NCBI RefSeq assembly: GCF_002434505.1
Contig: NZ_DJKE01000012.1
Location: 1 to 64,000, forward strand
Reading direction: 5' to 3'
Origin: Brevundimonas sp. UBA6550
GTDB lineage: Bacteria; Pseudomonadota; Alphaproteobacteria; Caulobacterales; Caulobacteraceae
DNA length: 64,000 bases
The first letter of the stretch is position 1; each line of letters opens with the position of its first letter. This document shows positions 50,416 through 59,769 of the stretch, piece after piece. The notes below the pieces were generated by a model, which saw nothing but the letters and a program-made list of their open reading frames with translations, ran no database searches and had not been told where the DNA came from. The position numbers were made by a program, and so were the translations under genes.

Positions 50416-51890
50416 CCGTTCATCCAGCCGCCGGTGAAGCCCGCGATGTCGAGCGCGCGGCGGATATTGGGCTCGCCGCGCATATAGCGCCAGACGAACT
50501 CGGACCTGTGGTTCTCGGTCATGATGACGATCGGCCCCTGGTCGATGCCCAGATGGTCGCCGTCCACCCAGCCCACGCCGTCCACGATCTTTCCGTGCTG
50601 CAGCGGCCCGTCGCGCACCGTCAGGGTCGGGTTGAAACTGTCAAGGAAGCCCCACTCGGTATAGATGCCCGACCCGTATGTCCGCTTCATCGCCTTGACG
50701 CAGGGCACGACGATCTCGGGCGCAAAGGCGATGGAGCTGGCCGCCGCCGTCGGCGCGATGGTGCCGTCGTCACGCTCGCCCGGCCCGCGCGCGGAATAGC
50801 TGAAGAACTCGCGTTCCTTGCCGTCGATGACCTGTTTGAAATCGCCCGGGCCGTCGCAGGCCGTCAGGCCCCAGACCTCGGACGAATAGCCCGCCCAGCC
50901 GCCCGGATTGTCATGGGCGTATTTCTGTTGCGCATAGACGGCGCGGCGGCTGTTCTCGAAATAGTCCAGCTGTTCGCCCAACTGGGCCGACTGCCCCCGC
51001 ATCCAGGCGTCCTGAATGCCGCGGAAATCGATGAACATATGGCTGTACTGATGCCCGAAGATGGGGGCGAAGTTCAGGTGCCAGCTGCCCCAGCGGTCGG
51101 TCCAGCTCTCGTCATAGCTGGCGGCCCATTCGTGCCAGACATTGACCGACACCGGATGGGTCGGGCTGCCGATGGCCAGCAGCAGCACCAGCATCCCCTC
51201 GTTATAGACATGCCAGTCCGAGGGGATGAAGCCGCTCTCGGGGTGCCAGCCCATGGTGATGCGGTTGTCGCGGATCACGGCCCACGGCCATTCGATCCGC
51301 TCATAGATGGCTTGCGCCTTCTCACGGATTTCCGCCTCGTCGGCATGACGGCCGTCGAAATAGCGGGCGGCGAACAACATGCCGCCGATCAGCAGAGCCG
51401 TATCGACGGTGGACAGTTCGTTCTGCGCGAACCGCAGCCCGGTCTCCATGTCCAGGAAATGATAGAAGAACCCCTTGTGCCCCGCCGTGCCGGTCGCCTC
51501 CGCCCCCTGCGGCAGATCGTGGAAGAGGCGCAGGGTGGTCAGGGTCCGCTCACGCGCCTCCGCCCGGCTCATCCAGCCGCGCTCGACGCCCACCGGCCAG
51601 CAGGTCAGGGCGAACCCGACCGCAGCCACAGAACAGAAGGACGGCGTCGGCCAGCGATCCGGCGTCAGGCCGGTCCGCCGATCAGTGACCTTCTCGAACC
51701 AGCGGAAGGTCCGCTCCTGAAGCTCCTCGATCTCCTGATCCAGCCGCACCGGCCGCCGTTGCGTCCCATTGACCGCCCCCGTCATCGCCCTCGCCGCCCC
51801 CGCCTGCTGCGCCGCCGCCATCACCGGAAATCCAACGGCCAGAGCCGCAGCGCCTGTAGTGGTCTGCATCAGGAAGTTTCGACGATTCAT
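50412..51890 (-). CDS. GH144-like (glycoamylase domain) endo-beta-1,2-glucanase candidate
   Basis: 492 residues from ATG 51890. The Tat signal MNRRNFLMQTTTGAAALAVGF is followed by a PF10091-type (alpha/alpha)6 domain: GLTPDRWPTPSFCSVAAVGFALTC, FYHFLDMETGLRF, SGFIPSDWHVYNEGMLVLLLAIGSPTHPV, APIFGHQYSHMFIDFRGI, GYSSEVWGLTACDGP and DDGTIAPTAAASSIAFAPE, ending VIMTENHRSEFVWR. Characterised GH144 members hydrolyse beta-1,2-glucans; activity here is inferred. Overlaps the solute-binding gene by ATGA; a terminator precedes it. Confidence 0.85.
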   Translation of the reverse strand: MNRRNFLMQTTTGAAALAVGFPVMAAAQQAGAARAMTGAVNGTQRRPVRLDQEIEELQERTFRWFEKVTDRRTGLTPDRWPTPSFCSVAAVGFALTCWPVGVERGWMSRAEARERTLTTLRLFHDLPQGAEATGTAGHKGFFYHFLDMETGLRFAQNELSTVDTALLIGGMLFAARYFDGRHADEAEIREKAQAIYERIEWPWAVIRDNRITMGWHPESGFIPSDWHVYNEGMLVLLLAIGSPTHPVSVNVWHEWAASYDESWTDRWGSWHLNFAPIFGHQYSHMFIDFRGIQDAWMRGQSAQLGEQLDYFENSRRAVYAQQKYAHDNPGGWAGYSSEVWGLTACDGPGDFKQVIDGKEREFFSYSARGPGERDDGTIAPTAAASSIAFAPEIVVPCVKAMKRTYGSGIYTEWGFLDSFNPTLTVRDGPLQHGKIVDGVGWVDGDHLGIDQGPIVIMTENHRSEFVWRYMRGEPNIRRALDIAGFTGGWMNG

Positions 51891-51915
51891 GGGCACGCTC
51901 ACTGGGTCTGTATCG

Positions 51916-51953
51916 AAAAAGAAAGGCCGCCTTTCGACAAGCGAAAGACGGCC
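51916..51953 (-). terminator. Rho-independent terminator after the Oar-like receptor gene
   Basis: On the reverse strand a 12-bp stem (GGCCGTCTTTCG / CGAAAGGCGGCC, one G-T pair) with a 5-base loop is followed by TTTCTTTTT. It lies 12 bases after the receptor stop and before GH144, so GH144 may depend on read-through or its own promoter. Confidence 0.85.
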
Positions 51954-51965
51954 CAGGCTCAGGAT

Positions 51966-54900
51966 TTAGAAGGAGTAACGCAGGCCGACCTGGAAGCTGC
52001 GGGTCGGCAGATAGACTTCGGTTCCAGCGCCGTAGCGCGCGTTGTTGAAGCCGGTATCGAACGACTTGTAGTTGGTGAAGTTGAAGATGTTGATCGCGTC
52101 GGCGATGAACTCTACCCGCTGTCCGCCAAAGACATCGAAGCCCTTGGTCAGACGCAGATCGACTTGGCGGTAAGCGAAGTTGAAGCCAGGGAAGAAGGCA
52201 CGCTTCTCGGGATTACCGGCATTCCAGCAGATGTTTGGACCGCCGGTCGGCGCGCTCGGGCAATCGTTGATATTGTACGGCAGCCCCGAACCCAGGGTGA
52301 CGATGCCCGACAGCAGGAAGTCGGCGGGCAGACCCAGGGTGCCGGACGCCACGATGCGGTGACGCTCGTCCGTGGAAGACCGATACTTGGGCGACTGACC
52401 CGGGGTGTTGTAGTCGAAATCAAAGGCGCCGTAGCCATTGTCGCGGCTGCCGTTCTGCGTCGCGTCCATATAGGTGTAGGCGACGTTGAAGCCCCAACGA
52501 TCCTCGGCGTTATACGGCTTGTCCGCAGTTAGATAGATCGCCTTGTAATCGCGTTCCTTGTCCGTGTTCTGGAAGAAGATCAGGTTGCGGAACTACGAGA
52601 AACCGACCGAACCTGGGGTCGGCCCGTTGAAGCGCCCGCCCGCCTCGGTGAGCGCATTGGCGATATACCACGCCGATTCACCCTCCGTATGGCCAGCGGC
52701 CAGCGTCAGCGCGGTCTGCCAGCGACCAAACTTCTGACGGATGCCGAGGTTGAACTGATCCGTGCGCGGGGGCTCGAAGTCATTCTTGACCAGGAAGATT
52801 TCGCCTGAACCGGGGCTGGCCGCCAGCAACGGATCGAGGCCAGCAGGTGTCAGATAGGATGTGTTCCAAGCCACAGTGTTGGTGAATGTCGGGTTGCCGG
52901 AACCATCTGTGCCTGTCTGGATCGGCGTCCCGTTTCGCGTGAAATAGATGGTTTTGTTGAACTGGAACGGCTTGAAACGTTCGTCGAAGGCGAAGTTGAC
53001 GCCGATGCGGTCATAGTATCGACCCGCCCCGCCGAAGATTACGGTCTGTTCGTCACCGAACACATCGTACGAGAACCCGAAGCGCGGCTGGAACGCGCCC
53101 TTGAACGCCTTGCGATCACCGTTCGATATGTAGTCCGATGGGTTAAAGTAAGAAGGGAAGTCGTAACCCGGAAGATTCTGGATCGCCGACAGCATGTTGC
53201 GGATGGAATCCGGCGTGCGGTAATCGTTGTTGACCGCATTGTCCTCATAGTCCCAGCGAATGCCGAGGTTGAGTTCGAGCTTGTCCGTGATCTGCCAATC
53301 GTCCTGAATATAGAGCCCGATGACATTGTTATCGACATCCGCTGGAGGCACAGCCACGCCCAAATCCACGGCGACGGGGATTTCACGGCTACCGTTGATT
53401 TCTGGTCGTGCATCGACGTCGTATGTGAAAGTCGGATTGCGACCGAAATCCTTCTGCACAAAATAGTTCTGCATCGAATATTTCGCACCCATCTTGATGG
53501 TGTGCGTTCCCATCCAGGCCAGGTCTGGAATGGTCAGGTCGTTGCGTATCGTCGTGCTTTTCTGCTGCAGGAACTGGGCGTCGGCACGCCCCCCAGCGGT
53601 GAAGACGGTCGAGTTTCTGTTGTTGACGTTGTACTGGAAGCCGGGCTGGCCGGTCGGTCCTGTCGAGTTGTCGTTGAAGATCACATACTGACGACCATAG
53701 TCACCGCCATTAATAACCGACTGCTCGTAGCTCGACTTCAGATAGTCGATCGAGAACTCGTTCAGGAAATGCTGGCCCTGGAACTGATGACGCAGGTTGA
53801 AGGCCTGGGTCTCGCCATTGTTGCGGGCGGCGCGGCTGGGGGCGTTCTGGCCGCTGGCGCCGCGGATGTCCTCTTCCGTCTTGTATTCCGTGCTGAGTTC
53901 CAGCCGCTGACGGTCGTCGATCTGCCACGACAGCTTGCCGAAGAAGACGTCCTGCTCATACGGCGTGGACACCGTGCCCAGGTCGGCGGCGAAGAAGTCG
54001 TTGTATTCCGTGCGGTTCAGGAAGGACTGGGCGATGCGATCCTCGTCCTTGCGCTCATAGGCGCCGAAGAAGTGCAGGCGATCCTGAATGATCGGTCCGC
54101 CCAGGCTGGCGCCGTACTGCAAACGACGCACGGGGGCCTTTTCGGCGCCGCGACGACGAGAGATCTCGTCCTGCGCCACCCAGTCGGGATCCTGGTAGAA
54201 GACGAAGGCGTCGCCGTGGAACTCGTTGGTGCCCGACCGCGTCACGGCGGTGATGATGGCCGAACCAGCCTGCTCATACTCGGCCTTGAAGTTCTGGCTG
54301 ATAACGCGGAACTCCTGCACCGCGCCCTGCGGGAAGGGGGTGCCGCGGCTGTCGTCCTGACCGGCCACGCCACCGTCGTTGATCAGCGACTTGCGGTTCT
54401 GGCCGTCGATGAAGACGTTGATCGCCTGGGCGGTCTGACCGCCGGCGGAAATCGTCCGCTCGGTGTCGTCTTCGGTCACGCGCAGGCCCGGAGCCAAGGC
54501 GGCGAAGTTGAGGAAGTTGCGGCTGATCTGCGGCAGGTTGTTGATCTGCTGCTGCGTCACATTGGTGGCGACTTCCGGCGTACGGACTTCGAACACGCGT
54601 CGGCCGGTGACGACGATGTCGCCCAGCTCAGTCGCGCCGGCCGTGGCCTGGCCGGTCGCAGCGGCGGCGACGTCCAGGTTCAGCGTTCCGACTTGGCCCA
54701 ACGACAGGGTGACGGTCTGCTCCGCCGTCTGACCGTCAGCGCTGGTGACCTGGACGCGGTAGGTGCCGGGACGCAGGCCCGACAGGACATAACGCCCGTC
54801 GGCGCCGACGCGCGAACGGGTCGCATAGCCGGTCGACACCTCGGTCGCGACAACGGTGGCGCCCGCCTCGGCGGTCTGGCCATCATAGACGGAGCCCCGA

Positions 54901-55007
54901 AGCGTGGTGGTCGCGTTCTGAGCCGAGGCCCCTCCCGCGACGGCCATGCTCAAGGCCAGGGCCGAGGCGGCGGCCAGGGCCAGGTTGCGTGTGTTGAACT
55001 GGTTCAT
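51966..55007 (-). pseudogene. Oar-like TonB-dependent receptor interrupted by an in-frame amber codon
   Basis: From ATG 55007 (signal peptide, then a carboxypeptidase-regulatory-like beta domain TTTLRGSVYDGQTAEAGATVVATEV, then plug LPQISRNFLNFAALAPGLRV and a long barrel) the frame runs 804 codons to TAG at 52593-52595. The same frame continues open, FRNLIFFQNTDKERDYKA, for 208 more residues to FQVGLRYSF, a proper barrel C-terminus with terminal Phe. So only one substitution separates it from an intact 1013-codon receptor. It may be a true pseudogene, a sequencing error or a suppressed stop. 50 bases after lacI on the same strand. Confidence 0.85.
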
Positions 55008-55057
55008 CCTGAGTTCTCCCCTTCCTTTGGGATCGGTTGGCGTCGGCATGACGTCCC

Positions 55058-56161
55058 TCACCCCTTGTTGAACCTGGCGGTCGGGACCGCCGCGGTGGAT
55101 TGGCGTTCGACCAGGATCGGTCGGACGATTTCGCAGTTGGTGTCGGCGGCCTCGCCGGTCTGACCGGCGTGGACCAGGCCGATCAGGCGTTCGACGCCCC
55201 GGCGGCCGATCTCGGCGATGTTGACGCGCATGGTGGTCAGCGCGGGCCGCATCAGGGCGGCGATGGGCACGTCGTCGAAGCCGACGACGGCGATGTCTTC
55301 GGGACAGCGCACGCCGGCTTCCTGAAAGGCCAGAAGGGCGCCGACCGCCATCATGTCGTTGGCGGCGAAGACGGCGTCGGGCCGCTGGGGCATGGTCAGA
55401 AGCTGCGTCGCGGCGCGGTGGCCCGACGCCTGGGAGAAGTCGCCCTCCACGATGATCGGCGCCTGGTCGTCCAGGGCCGAGACATAGCCGGCGGCGCGGG
55501 TGTCGGCCTCGACGTTGGCGGCGGCGCCGCGAATGTGAGCGATGCGGCGCCGGCCGGTGGCGCGCAGATGCTGGACCGCCGCGACCGCGCCGCCGTGGTT
55601 GTCGATGACGATGGAGGCGCGCCCGGCCTCGGCCGTGCCGGCGTTCATCAGCAGGACCGGCATCCGCCCGGCGAACTCATTGGCCAGATTGGCGGCGCCG
55701 ACGTGGGGCGACAGGACGATCATCCCGTCCACGCGGCCGCGCATGGAGCGGACGGCCGCCAGGGTGTCCTCGGCGCCGTCATGCGAGCTGGAGACGATCA
55801 GATGCTTGCCGTGCGCCCGCGCGGCCAGGTCCATGCCGCGGATCAGCTCCGAGAAGAACTCGCCGAACAGGTCGGGCAGGATGACGCCGATGGTGTCGTT
55901 CTTGCTGGTCGACAGGCTGCGGGCGCCGAAGTGCGGGACGTAGCGCAGATGCTCCACCGCATCGAGCACGCGCTGGCGGGTCGCGTCCGATGTCACGCCC
56001 AGGCCGTTCAGCACGCGGGAGACGGACGCCACCGACACCTGGGCGCGTTCGGCCACGTCGCGCATGGTGGCGGCCTTGGCGAAAGGCGAATCCTCCTGCC
56101 CGGCGGTCGACGCGGCGGTCGGTGCGGCCATGTCCAATCGATCGTCTCCCTGGATTCCCAT
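55058..56161 (-). CDS. LacI family transcriptional regulator
   Basis: 367 residues. HTH TMRDVAERAQVSVASVSRVLNGLG (about 32-55), hinge helix region VEHLRYVPHFGARSLSTSKNDTIGVILPDLFGEFFSELIRG, and a periplasmic-binding-like effector domain (DAVFAANDMMAVGALLAFQ, VVGFDDVPIAALMRPALTT) where the sugar ligand binds. A start at ATG 56131 is possible. A palindromic operator lies 37-52 bases upstream of 56161 in the apparent promoter, suggesting autoregulation. First gene of the sugar series. Confidence 0.9.
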   Translation of the reverse strand: MGIQGDDRLDMAAPTAASTAGQEDSPFAKAATMRDVAERAQVSVASVSRVLNGLGVTSDATRQRVLDAVEHLRYVPHFGARSLSTSKNDTIGVILPDLFGEFFSELIRGMDLAARAHGKHLIVSSSHDGAEDTLAAVRSMRGRVDGMIVLSPHVGAANLANEFAGRMPVLLMNAGTAEAGRASIVIDNHGGAVAAVQHLRATGRRRIAHIRGAAANVEADTRAAGYVSALDDQAPIIVEGDFSQASGHRAATQLLTMPQRPDAVFAANDMMAVGALLAFQEAGVRCPEDIAVVGFDDVPIAALMRPALTTMRVNIAEIGRRGVERLIGLVHAGQTGEAADTNCEIVRPILVERQSTAAVPTARFNKG

Positions 56162-56197
56162 CGTGCCGGCTTCTTATCGAAGTTCCGTCGATATAGA

Positions 56198-56213
56198 ATG
56201 TAAGCGGTTACAT
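56198..56213 (-). promoter_or_regulatory. LacI-type operator upstream of lacI
   Basis: ATGTAAGCGGTTACAT has arms ATGTAA and TTACAT around GCGG. On the reverse strand it falls between a TGTCAT (-35-like) and a TATATC (-10-like) sequence 16 bases apart. It closely matches the site at 42714-42729. Confidence 0.75.
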
Positions 56214-56433
56214 GACACAGGAGTAATGACCGCCGCAAGCGTTGGAAGGTCGCATTTCCGTCAATTTTCGGCGCGTGTGGCTTTGTCGGCGCTATCGACG
56301 ACACGTCCGACCAAAACGCGCCGCTTGAAAATATCCTTCATTTTCATCGACTAATCGTATCCACCCGTGGCGGATCACGACTGATCGTCATCCGATGTCG
56401 AGCCGCGTCGATGCCTCGCCCGCCCTGAAACGC

Positions 56434-56465
56434 AAAAGGCCCGCGACGCGGCGGCGTTGCGGGCC
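56434..56465 (-). terminator. Rho-independent terminator after mmsB
   Basis: On the reverse strand GGCCCGCAACGC pairs with GCGTCGCGGGCC (one G-T pair) around a 4-base loop and is followed by TTTT. It lies 37 bases after the mmsB stop. Confidence 0.88.
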
Positions 56466-56501
56466 TCTCGACTTGCGGTTTGCAACCGAATCGAAGGGTC
56501 T

Positions 56502-57404
56502 TCAGGCGGCGTCCAGGTCCGCCAGTCGCCCTCTCAGCATCTGCAACATGGCCGAGAAGTCGCGCCCCCCGTGCCCGATGCCCTCGAACAGGGCGTAGAG
56601 CGCCTCGGCCTGGGCGCCCAGCGGCGTGGTGGCGCCGGATTTGGCCGCCGCATCCTGGGCCAGTTTCAGGTCCTTCAGCATCATGGCCGTGGCGAACCCG
56701 CCCTGATAGTCGCGGTTGGAGGGGGCGGTCGGCACCGGACCGGGCCAGGGATAATAGCTGGTCACGCTCCAGCACTGGCCCGACGACTTGGACGCGATCT
56801 CGAAGAAGCGCTCCGGGTCCAGGCCCAGTTTTTCGGCCAGGGCGATGGCTTCGCACGTGCCCAGCATGGAGATGCCCAGCAGCATGTTGTTGCAGATCTT
56901 GGCCGCCTGCCCCGCGCCATGATCGCCGGCGCGAATGGTGATGCGGCTCATCGGCTCCAGCGCCGCCTCGACGCGCGCGAAATCGCCCTCGTCGCAGCCG
57001 ACCATGAAGGCCAGGGTCCCCGCATCCGCCGCCGCCGTGCCGCCTGACACAGGGGCGTCGGCGAAGGCGTAGCCAGCGTCCTCGGCGAGGTTCGCGACAT
57101 TGCGCGCCGTTTCGACGTCGATGGTCGAACAGTCCAGCAGCAGGGCGGTGGACGGCGCCGCGCCTATGATCTGTTCCGAATAGACGGATCGCACATGTGG
57201 ACCGGCAGGCAGCATGGTGATGACCACCTCGGCGTCCTTGACCGCCTCGGCAACCGATCCGACGGGGGTGCAGCCCTGAGACGCCGCCCGCTCCAGCGCG
57301 CTGGGCGACAGGTCGAAGGCGGCGACCGCGTGGCCCGCCTTGGCCTGATTGGCCGCCATGCCGCCGCCCATATTGCCCAGGCCGATGAAGGCGATCTTGG
57401 TCAT
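56502..57404 (-). CDS. mmsB: 3-hydroxyisobutyrate dehydrogenase
   Basis: 300 residues: N-terminal dinucleotide-binding fold with KIAFIGLGNMGGGMAANQAKAGH, then ADAPVSGGTAAADAGTLAFMVG (substrate loop) and the catalytic lysine in GAGQAAKICNNMLLG. It oxidises 3-hydroxyisobutyrate to methylmalonate semialdehyde in valine breakdown. Last gene of a valine cluster; 55 bases after the hydrolase gene. Confidence 0.93.
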   Translation of the reverse strand: MTKIAFIGLGNMGGGMAANQAKAGHAVAAFDLSPSALERAASQGCTPVGSVAEAVKDAEVVITMLPAGPHVRSVYSEQIIGAAPSTALLLDCSTIDVETARNVANLAEDAGYAFADAPVSGGTAAADAGTLAFMVGCDEGDFARVEAALEPMSRITIRAGDHGAGQAAKICNNMLLGISMLGTCEAIALAEKLGLDPERFFEIASKSSGQCWSVTSYYPWPGPVPTAPSNRDYQGGFATAMMLKDLKLAQDAAAKSGATTPLGAQAEALYALFEGIGHGGRDFSAMLQMLRGRLADLDAA

Positions 57405-57432
57405 GGTCTCTCTCCCTTTTTCTTCCGCTCAT

Positions 57433-57448
57433 CCCCGCGAAAGCGGGG
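57433..57448. repeat. Short hairpin CCCCGC-GAAA-GCGGGG
   Basis: A 6-bp G+C stem with GAAA loop, between two same-strand genes. The surrounding CATCCCCGCGAAAGCGGG motif is a common dispersed sequence in Proteobacteria. It is unlikely to be a strong terminator because the following sequence has few T. Confidence 0.55.
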
Positions 57449-57459
57449 ACCCAGCCTTT

Positions 57460-58509
57460 TCACGACAGCGGCGTCCATTTCTCGTTGTCGGCCAAGGGCG
57501 CGAACAGCGCATCCAGCGTCGCGTCGGTAACGCCCGACAGGTCCGCCGGGGACCATTTCGGCGCATTGTCCTTGTCCACGATCACGGCCCGCACGCCTTC
57601 CTGGAAGTCGTGGGTGGCGCCGATCCGGCCGCTGACGGCATATTCGACGGCCATGTTGTCGTCGAAGGACACGGCTTTCGCCCCTTCGCGGATGTGGCGC
57701 AGCGTGACCTTCAGCGAGGTCGGCGACTTGGTCTTCAGCGTCGCCCGTTGCGCCGTCGCCCAGTCCGATCCGTCGGCTTCGAGCGCCGCGAAAATCTCCT
57801 CCACTGTGTCGAAGGCGAACAGCCGGTCGATGGCCTCGCGGTGGGGAGCCAGCGGCGCCGCTCCCGCGTCCTTCGCGTGGCGTGCGGCGACCGACGCCGG
57901 ATCGGCGGGATCGGCCAGCAGGTCGGTCTTCAGCGCCTCGACGCCCTCTGACGGCACGAAATGGGTGTGGATGCCCAGGGCCACGGTGTCAGCCGCCTTC
58001 AGCCGCGCGCCGGTCAGGCCGATCCAGACGCCGGTCTGGCCCGGCAGGCGCGGCAGGAACCAGCCGCCCCCGACCTCTGGATACAGGCCGATGCCCGTCT
58101 CCGGCATGGCGTAGGTGGTGCGTTCGGTGGCGATGCGGACATCCGCCGGTTCGGAAATCCCGACCCCGCCGCCCATGACGATGCCGTCCACAATGGCGGT
58201 GATCGGCTTGGGATAGCCGAACATCAGGGCGTTCAGCTGATATTCCGCCTTGAAGAAGGCCCGCGCATCCACACCGTCGCCCGCGCCGCTTTCGGCGATC
58301 ATGCGGATGTCGCCGCCCGCGCAGAACCCGCGCTCGCCCGTATGATCGACCAGCACGGAGCGCACGGCCGCGTCGTCGCGCCAGCTCAGCAGGGTCGCGA
58401 TCATCGTTTCGCACATCGCCCGGTTCAGGGCGTGGATCGCCCTGGGCCGGTTCAGGGTGATGCGGCCGACGCCGTTCTCGATGCGTGTGATGATCTCGGC
58501 GTCGCTCAC
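57460..58509 (-). CDS. 3-hydroxyisobutyryl-CoA hydrolase
   Basis: 349-residue crotonase-family hydrolase. The start GTG 58509 overlaps the acyl-CoA dehydrogenase stop (GTGA). Signatures: IITRIENGVGRITLNRPRAIHALN, GFCAGGDIRMIAESG, FGYPKPITAIVDGIVMGGGVGISEPADVRIATE, MPETGIGLYPEVGGGWFLPRLPG, plus the family-specific C-terminal region (TLRHIREGAKAVSFDDNMAVEYAV). Converts 3-hydroxyisobutyryl-CoA to 3-hydroxyisobutyrate in valine breakdown. Confidence 0.9.
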   Translation of the reverse strand: MSDAEIITRIENGVGRITLNRPRAIHALNRAMCETMIATLLSWRDDAAVRSVLVDHTGERGFCAGGDIRMIAESGAGDGVDARAFFKAEYQLNALMFGYPKPITAIVDGIVMGGGVGISEPADVRIATERTTYAMPETGIGLYPEVGGGWFLPRLPGQTGVWIGLTGARLKAADTVALGIHTHFVPSEGVEALKTDLLADPADPASVAARHAKDAGAAPLAPHREAIDRLFAFDTVEEIFAALEADGSDWATAQRATLKTKSPTSLKVTLRHIREGAKAVSFDDNMAVEYAVSGRIGATHDFQEGVRAVIVDKDNAPKWSPADLSGVTDATLDALFAPLADNEKWTPLS

Positions 58510-59642
58510 TTGGCCATCTCCCGCGCGATGATCACGCGCATGATCTCGTTCGTGCCTTCCAGGATGCGGTGGACCCGCAGGTCGCGCACGATCCGTTCCA
58601 GCGGATAGTCCTTCAGATAGCCATATCCGCCGTGCAGTTGCAGGGCCTCGTCGGCGATCTGGAAACAGGCGTCGGTGGCCAGCCGCTTGGCCATGGCGCA
58701 CCATTTGGTCTTTTCCGGGTGGTCGTTGTCGATGGCCCAGGCGCCGCGCAGCACCATCAGACGCGCCGCCTCCAGATCCGTCGCCATGTCGGCCAGACGG
58801 AACTGCAGCGCCTGAAACTCGGCCAGCGGTTTGCCGAACTGTTTGCGCGTGGCGACGTAGGCTTGCGCCGTCTCCAGCGCCAGCCGCGCCCCGCCCAGCG
58901 AACAGGCGGCGATGTTCAGCCGCCCGCCGTCCAGACCGGCCATGGCGTAGCGGAAGCCCGCCCCCTCTTCGCCCAGCAGATTGGCGACCGGCACGCGACA
59001 GTCGTCGAACTGGACGATGGCGGTCGGCTGGGCGTTCCAGCCCATCTTCTTTTCCTGCGCGCCGAACGACAGGCCGGGCGTCCCGGCCTCGACCACGATG
59101 GCGCTGACGCCTTTCGGGCCCTCGCCGCCCGTACGGACCATGACGACATAGACGTCCGATGTGCCCGCGCCGGAGATGAAGGCCTTTGAGCCGTTCAGCA
59201 CATAGTGGTCGCCGTCCCGCACCGCCGTGGTCCGCAGCGCCGCCGCGTCGGAGCCCGAGCCCGGCTCGGTCAGGCAATAGGAGGCGATACTGTCCATCGT
59301 CACCAGCGAGGGCACGAACCGTCCCCGCAGATCGTCCGACCCGAAACGGTCGATCATGGACGTCGCCATATTGTGGATCGAGATGAAGGCCGCCGTCGCC
59401 ACGTCACCGCGCGACAACTCCTCGAAGATCAGGGCGGCCTCGACCCGTCCCAGGGCCATGCCGCCGTGTTCCTCGCCCGTGTAGATGCCGCAGAAGCCCA
59501 TCTCGGCGGCCTGTTTCATCACATCGACGGGGAAATGCTTATCCTCGTCCCAGCGGGCCGAGTGCGGGGCCAGCTCGGCGTCGGCGAAGGCGCGCGCCGC
59601 GTCCTGAATGGCGCGTTGGTCGTCGGTAAGGGCGAAATCCAT
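58506..59642 (-). CDS. Acyl-CoA dehydrogenase, probably isobutyryl-CoA dehydrogenase
   Basis: 378 residues from ATG 59642, preceded by GAGGTGG; a GTG two codons upstream is less likely. ACAD domain signatures: FALTDDQRAIQDAARAFAD, YCLTEPGSGSDAAALRTTA, DHYVLNGSKAFISGAG, ATRKQFGKPLAEFQALQFRLADMAT and the catalytic Glu in HRILEGTNEIMR. FAD-dependent oxidation of a branched acyl-CoA; isobutyryl-CoA is inferred from the mms neighbours. Confidence 0.9.
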   Translation of the reverse strand: MDFALTDDQRAIQDAARAFADAELAPHSARWDEDKHFPVDVMKQAAEMGFCGIYTGEEHGGMALGRVEAALIFEELSRGDVATAAFISIHNMATSMIDRFGSDDLRGRFVPSLVTMDSIASYCLTEPGSGSDAAALRTTAVRDGDHYVLNGSKAFISGAGTSDVYVVMVRTGGEGPKGVSAIVVEAGTPGLSFGAQEKKMGWNAQPTAIVQFDDCRVPVANLLGEEGAGFRYAMAGLDGGRLNIAACSLGGARLALETAQAYVATRKQFGKPLAEFQALQFRLADMATDLEAARLMVLRGAWAIDNDHPEKTKWCAMAKRLATDACFQIADEALQLHGGYGYLKDYPLERIVRDLRVHRILEGTNEIMRVIIAREMAK

Positions 59643-59655
59643 AGCCACCTCAACT

Positions 59656-59756
59656 CGTCATCTTGGGCCTTGCGCCCAGGATCCATAAACTCAGACGTCT
59701 GGGCTCTGCCACGAACACCGGGCGTCTGGACCCTCGCCACAGGGGCGAGGGTGACG
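59656..59756. repeat. Intergenic palindromic repeat, family A copy 3
   Basis: Opens CGTCATCTTGGGCC and closes GGCGAGGGTGACG, sharing GGATCCATAAACTC with copy 1 and CTCGCCACAGGGGCGAGG with copy 2. Between mmsA and the acyl-CoA dehydrogenase gene on the same strand. Confidence 0.85.
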
Positions 59757-59769
59757 GATCGTATTTGGA

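Larger units (their letters stand above)
56162..56501. other. Intergenic region between lacI and mmsB
   Basis: Contains the lacI operator (56198-56213) and the mmsB terminator (56434-56465). No gene is seen; the remaining 220 bases hold no further feature I can support. Confidence 0.7.
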
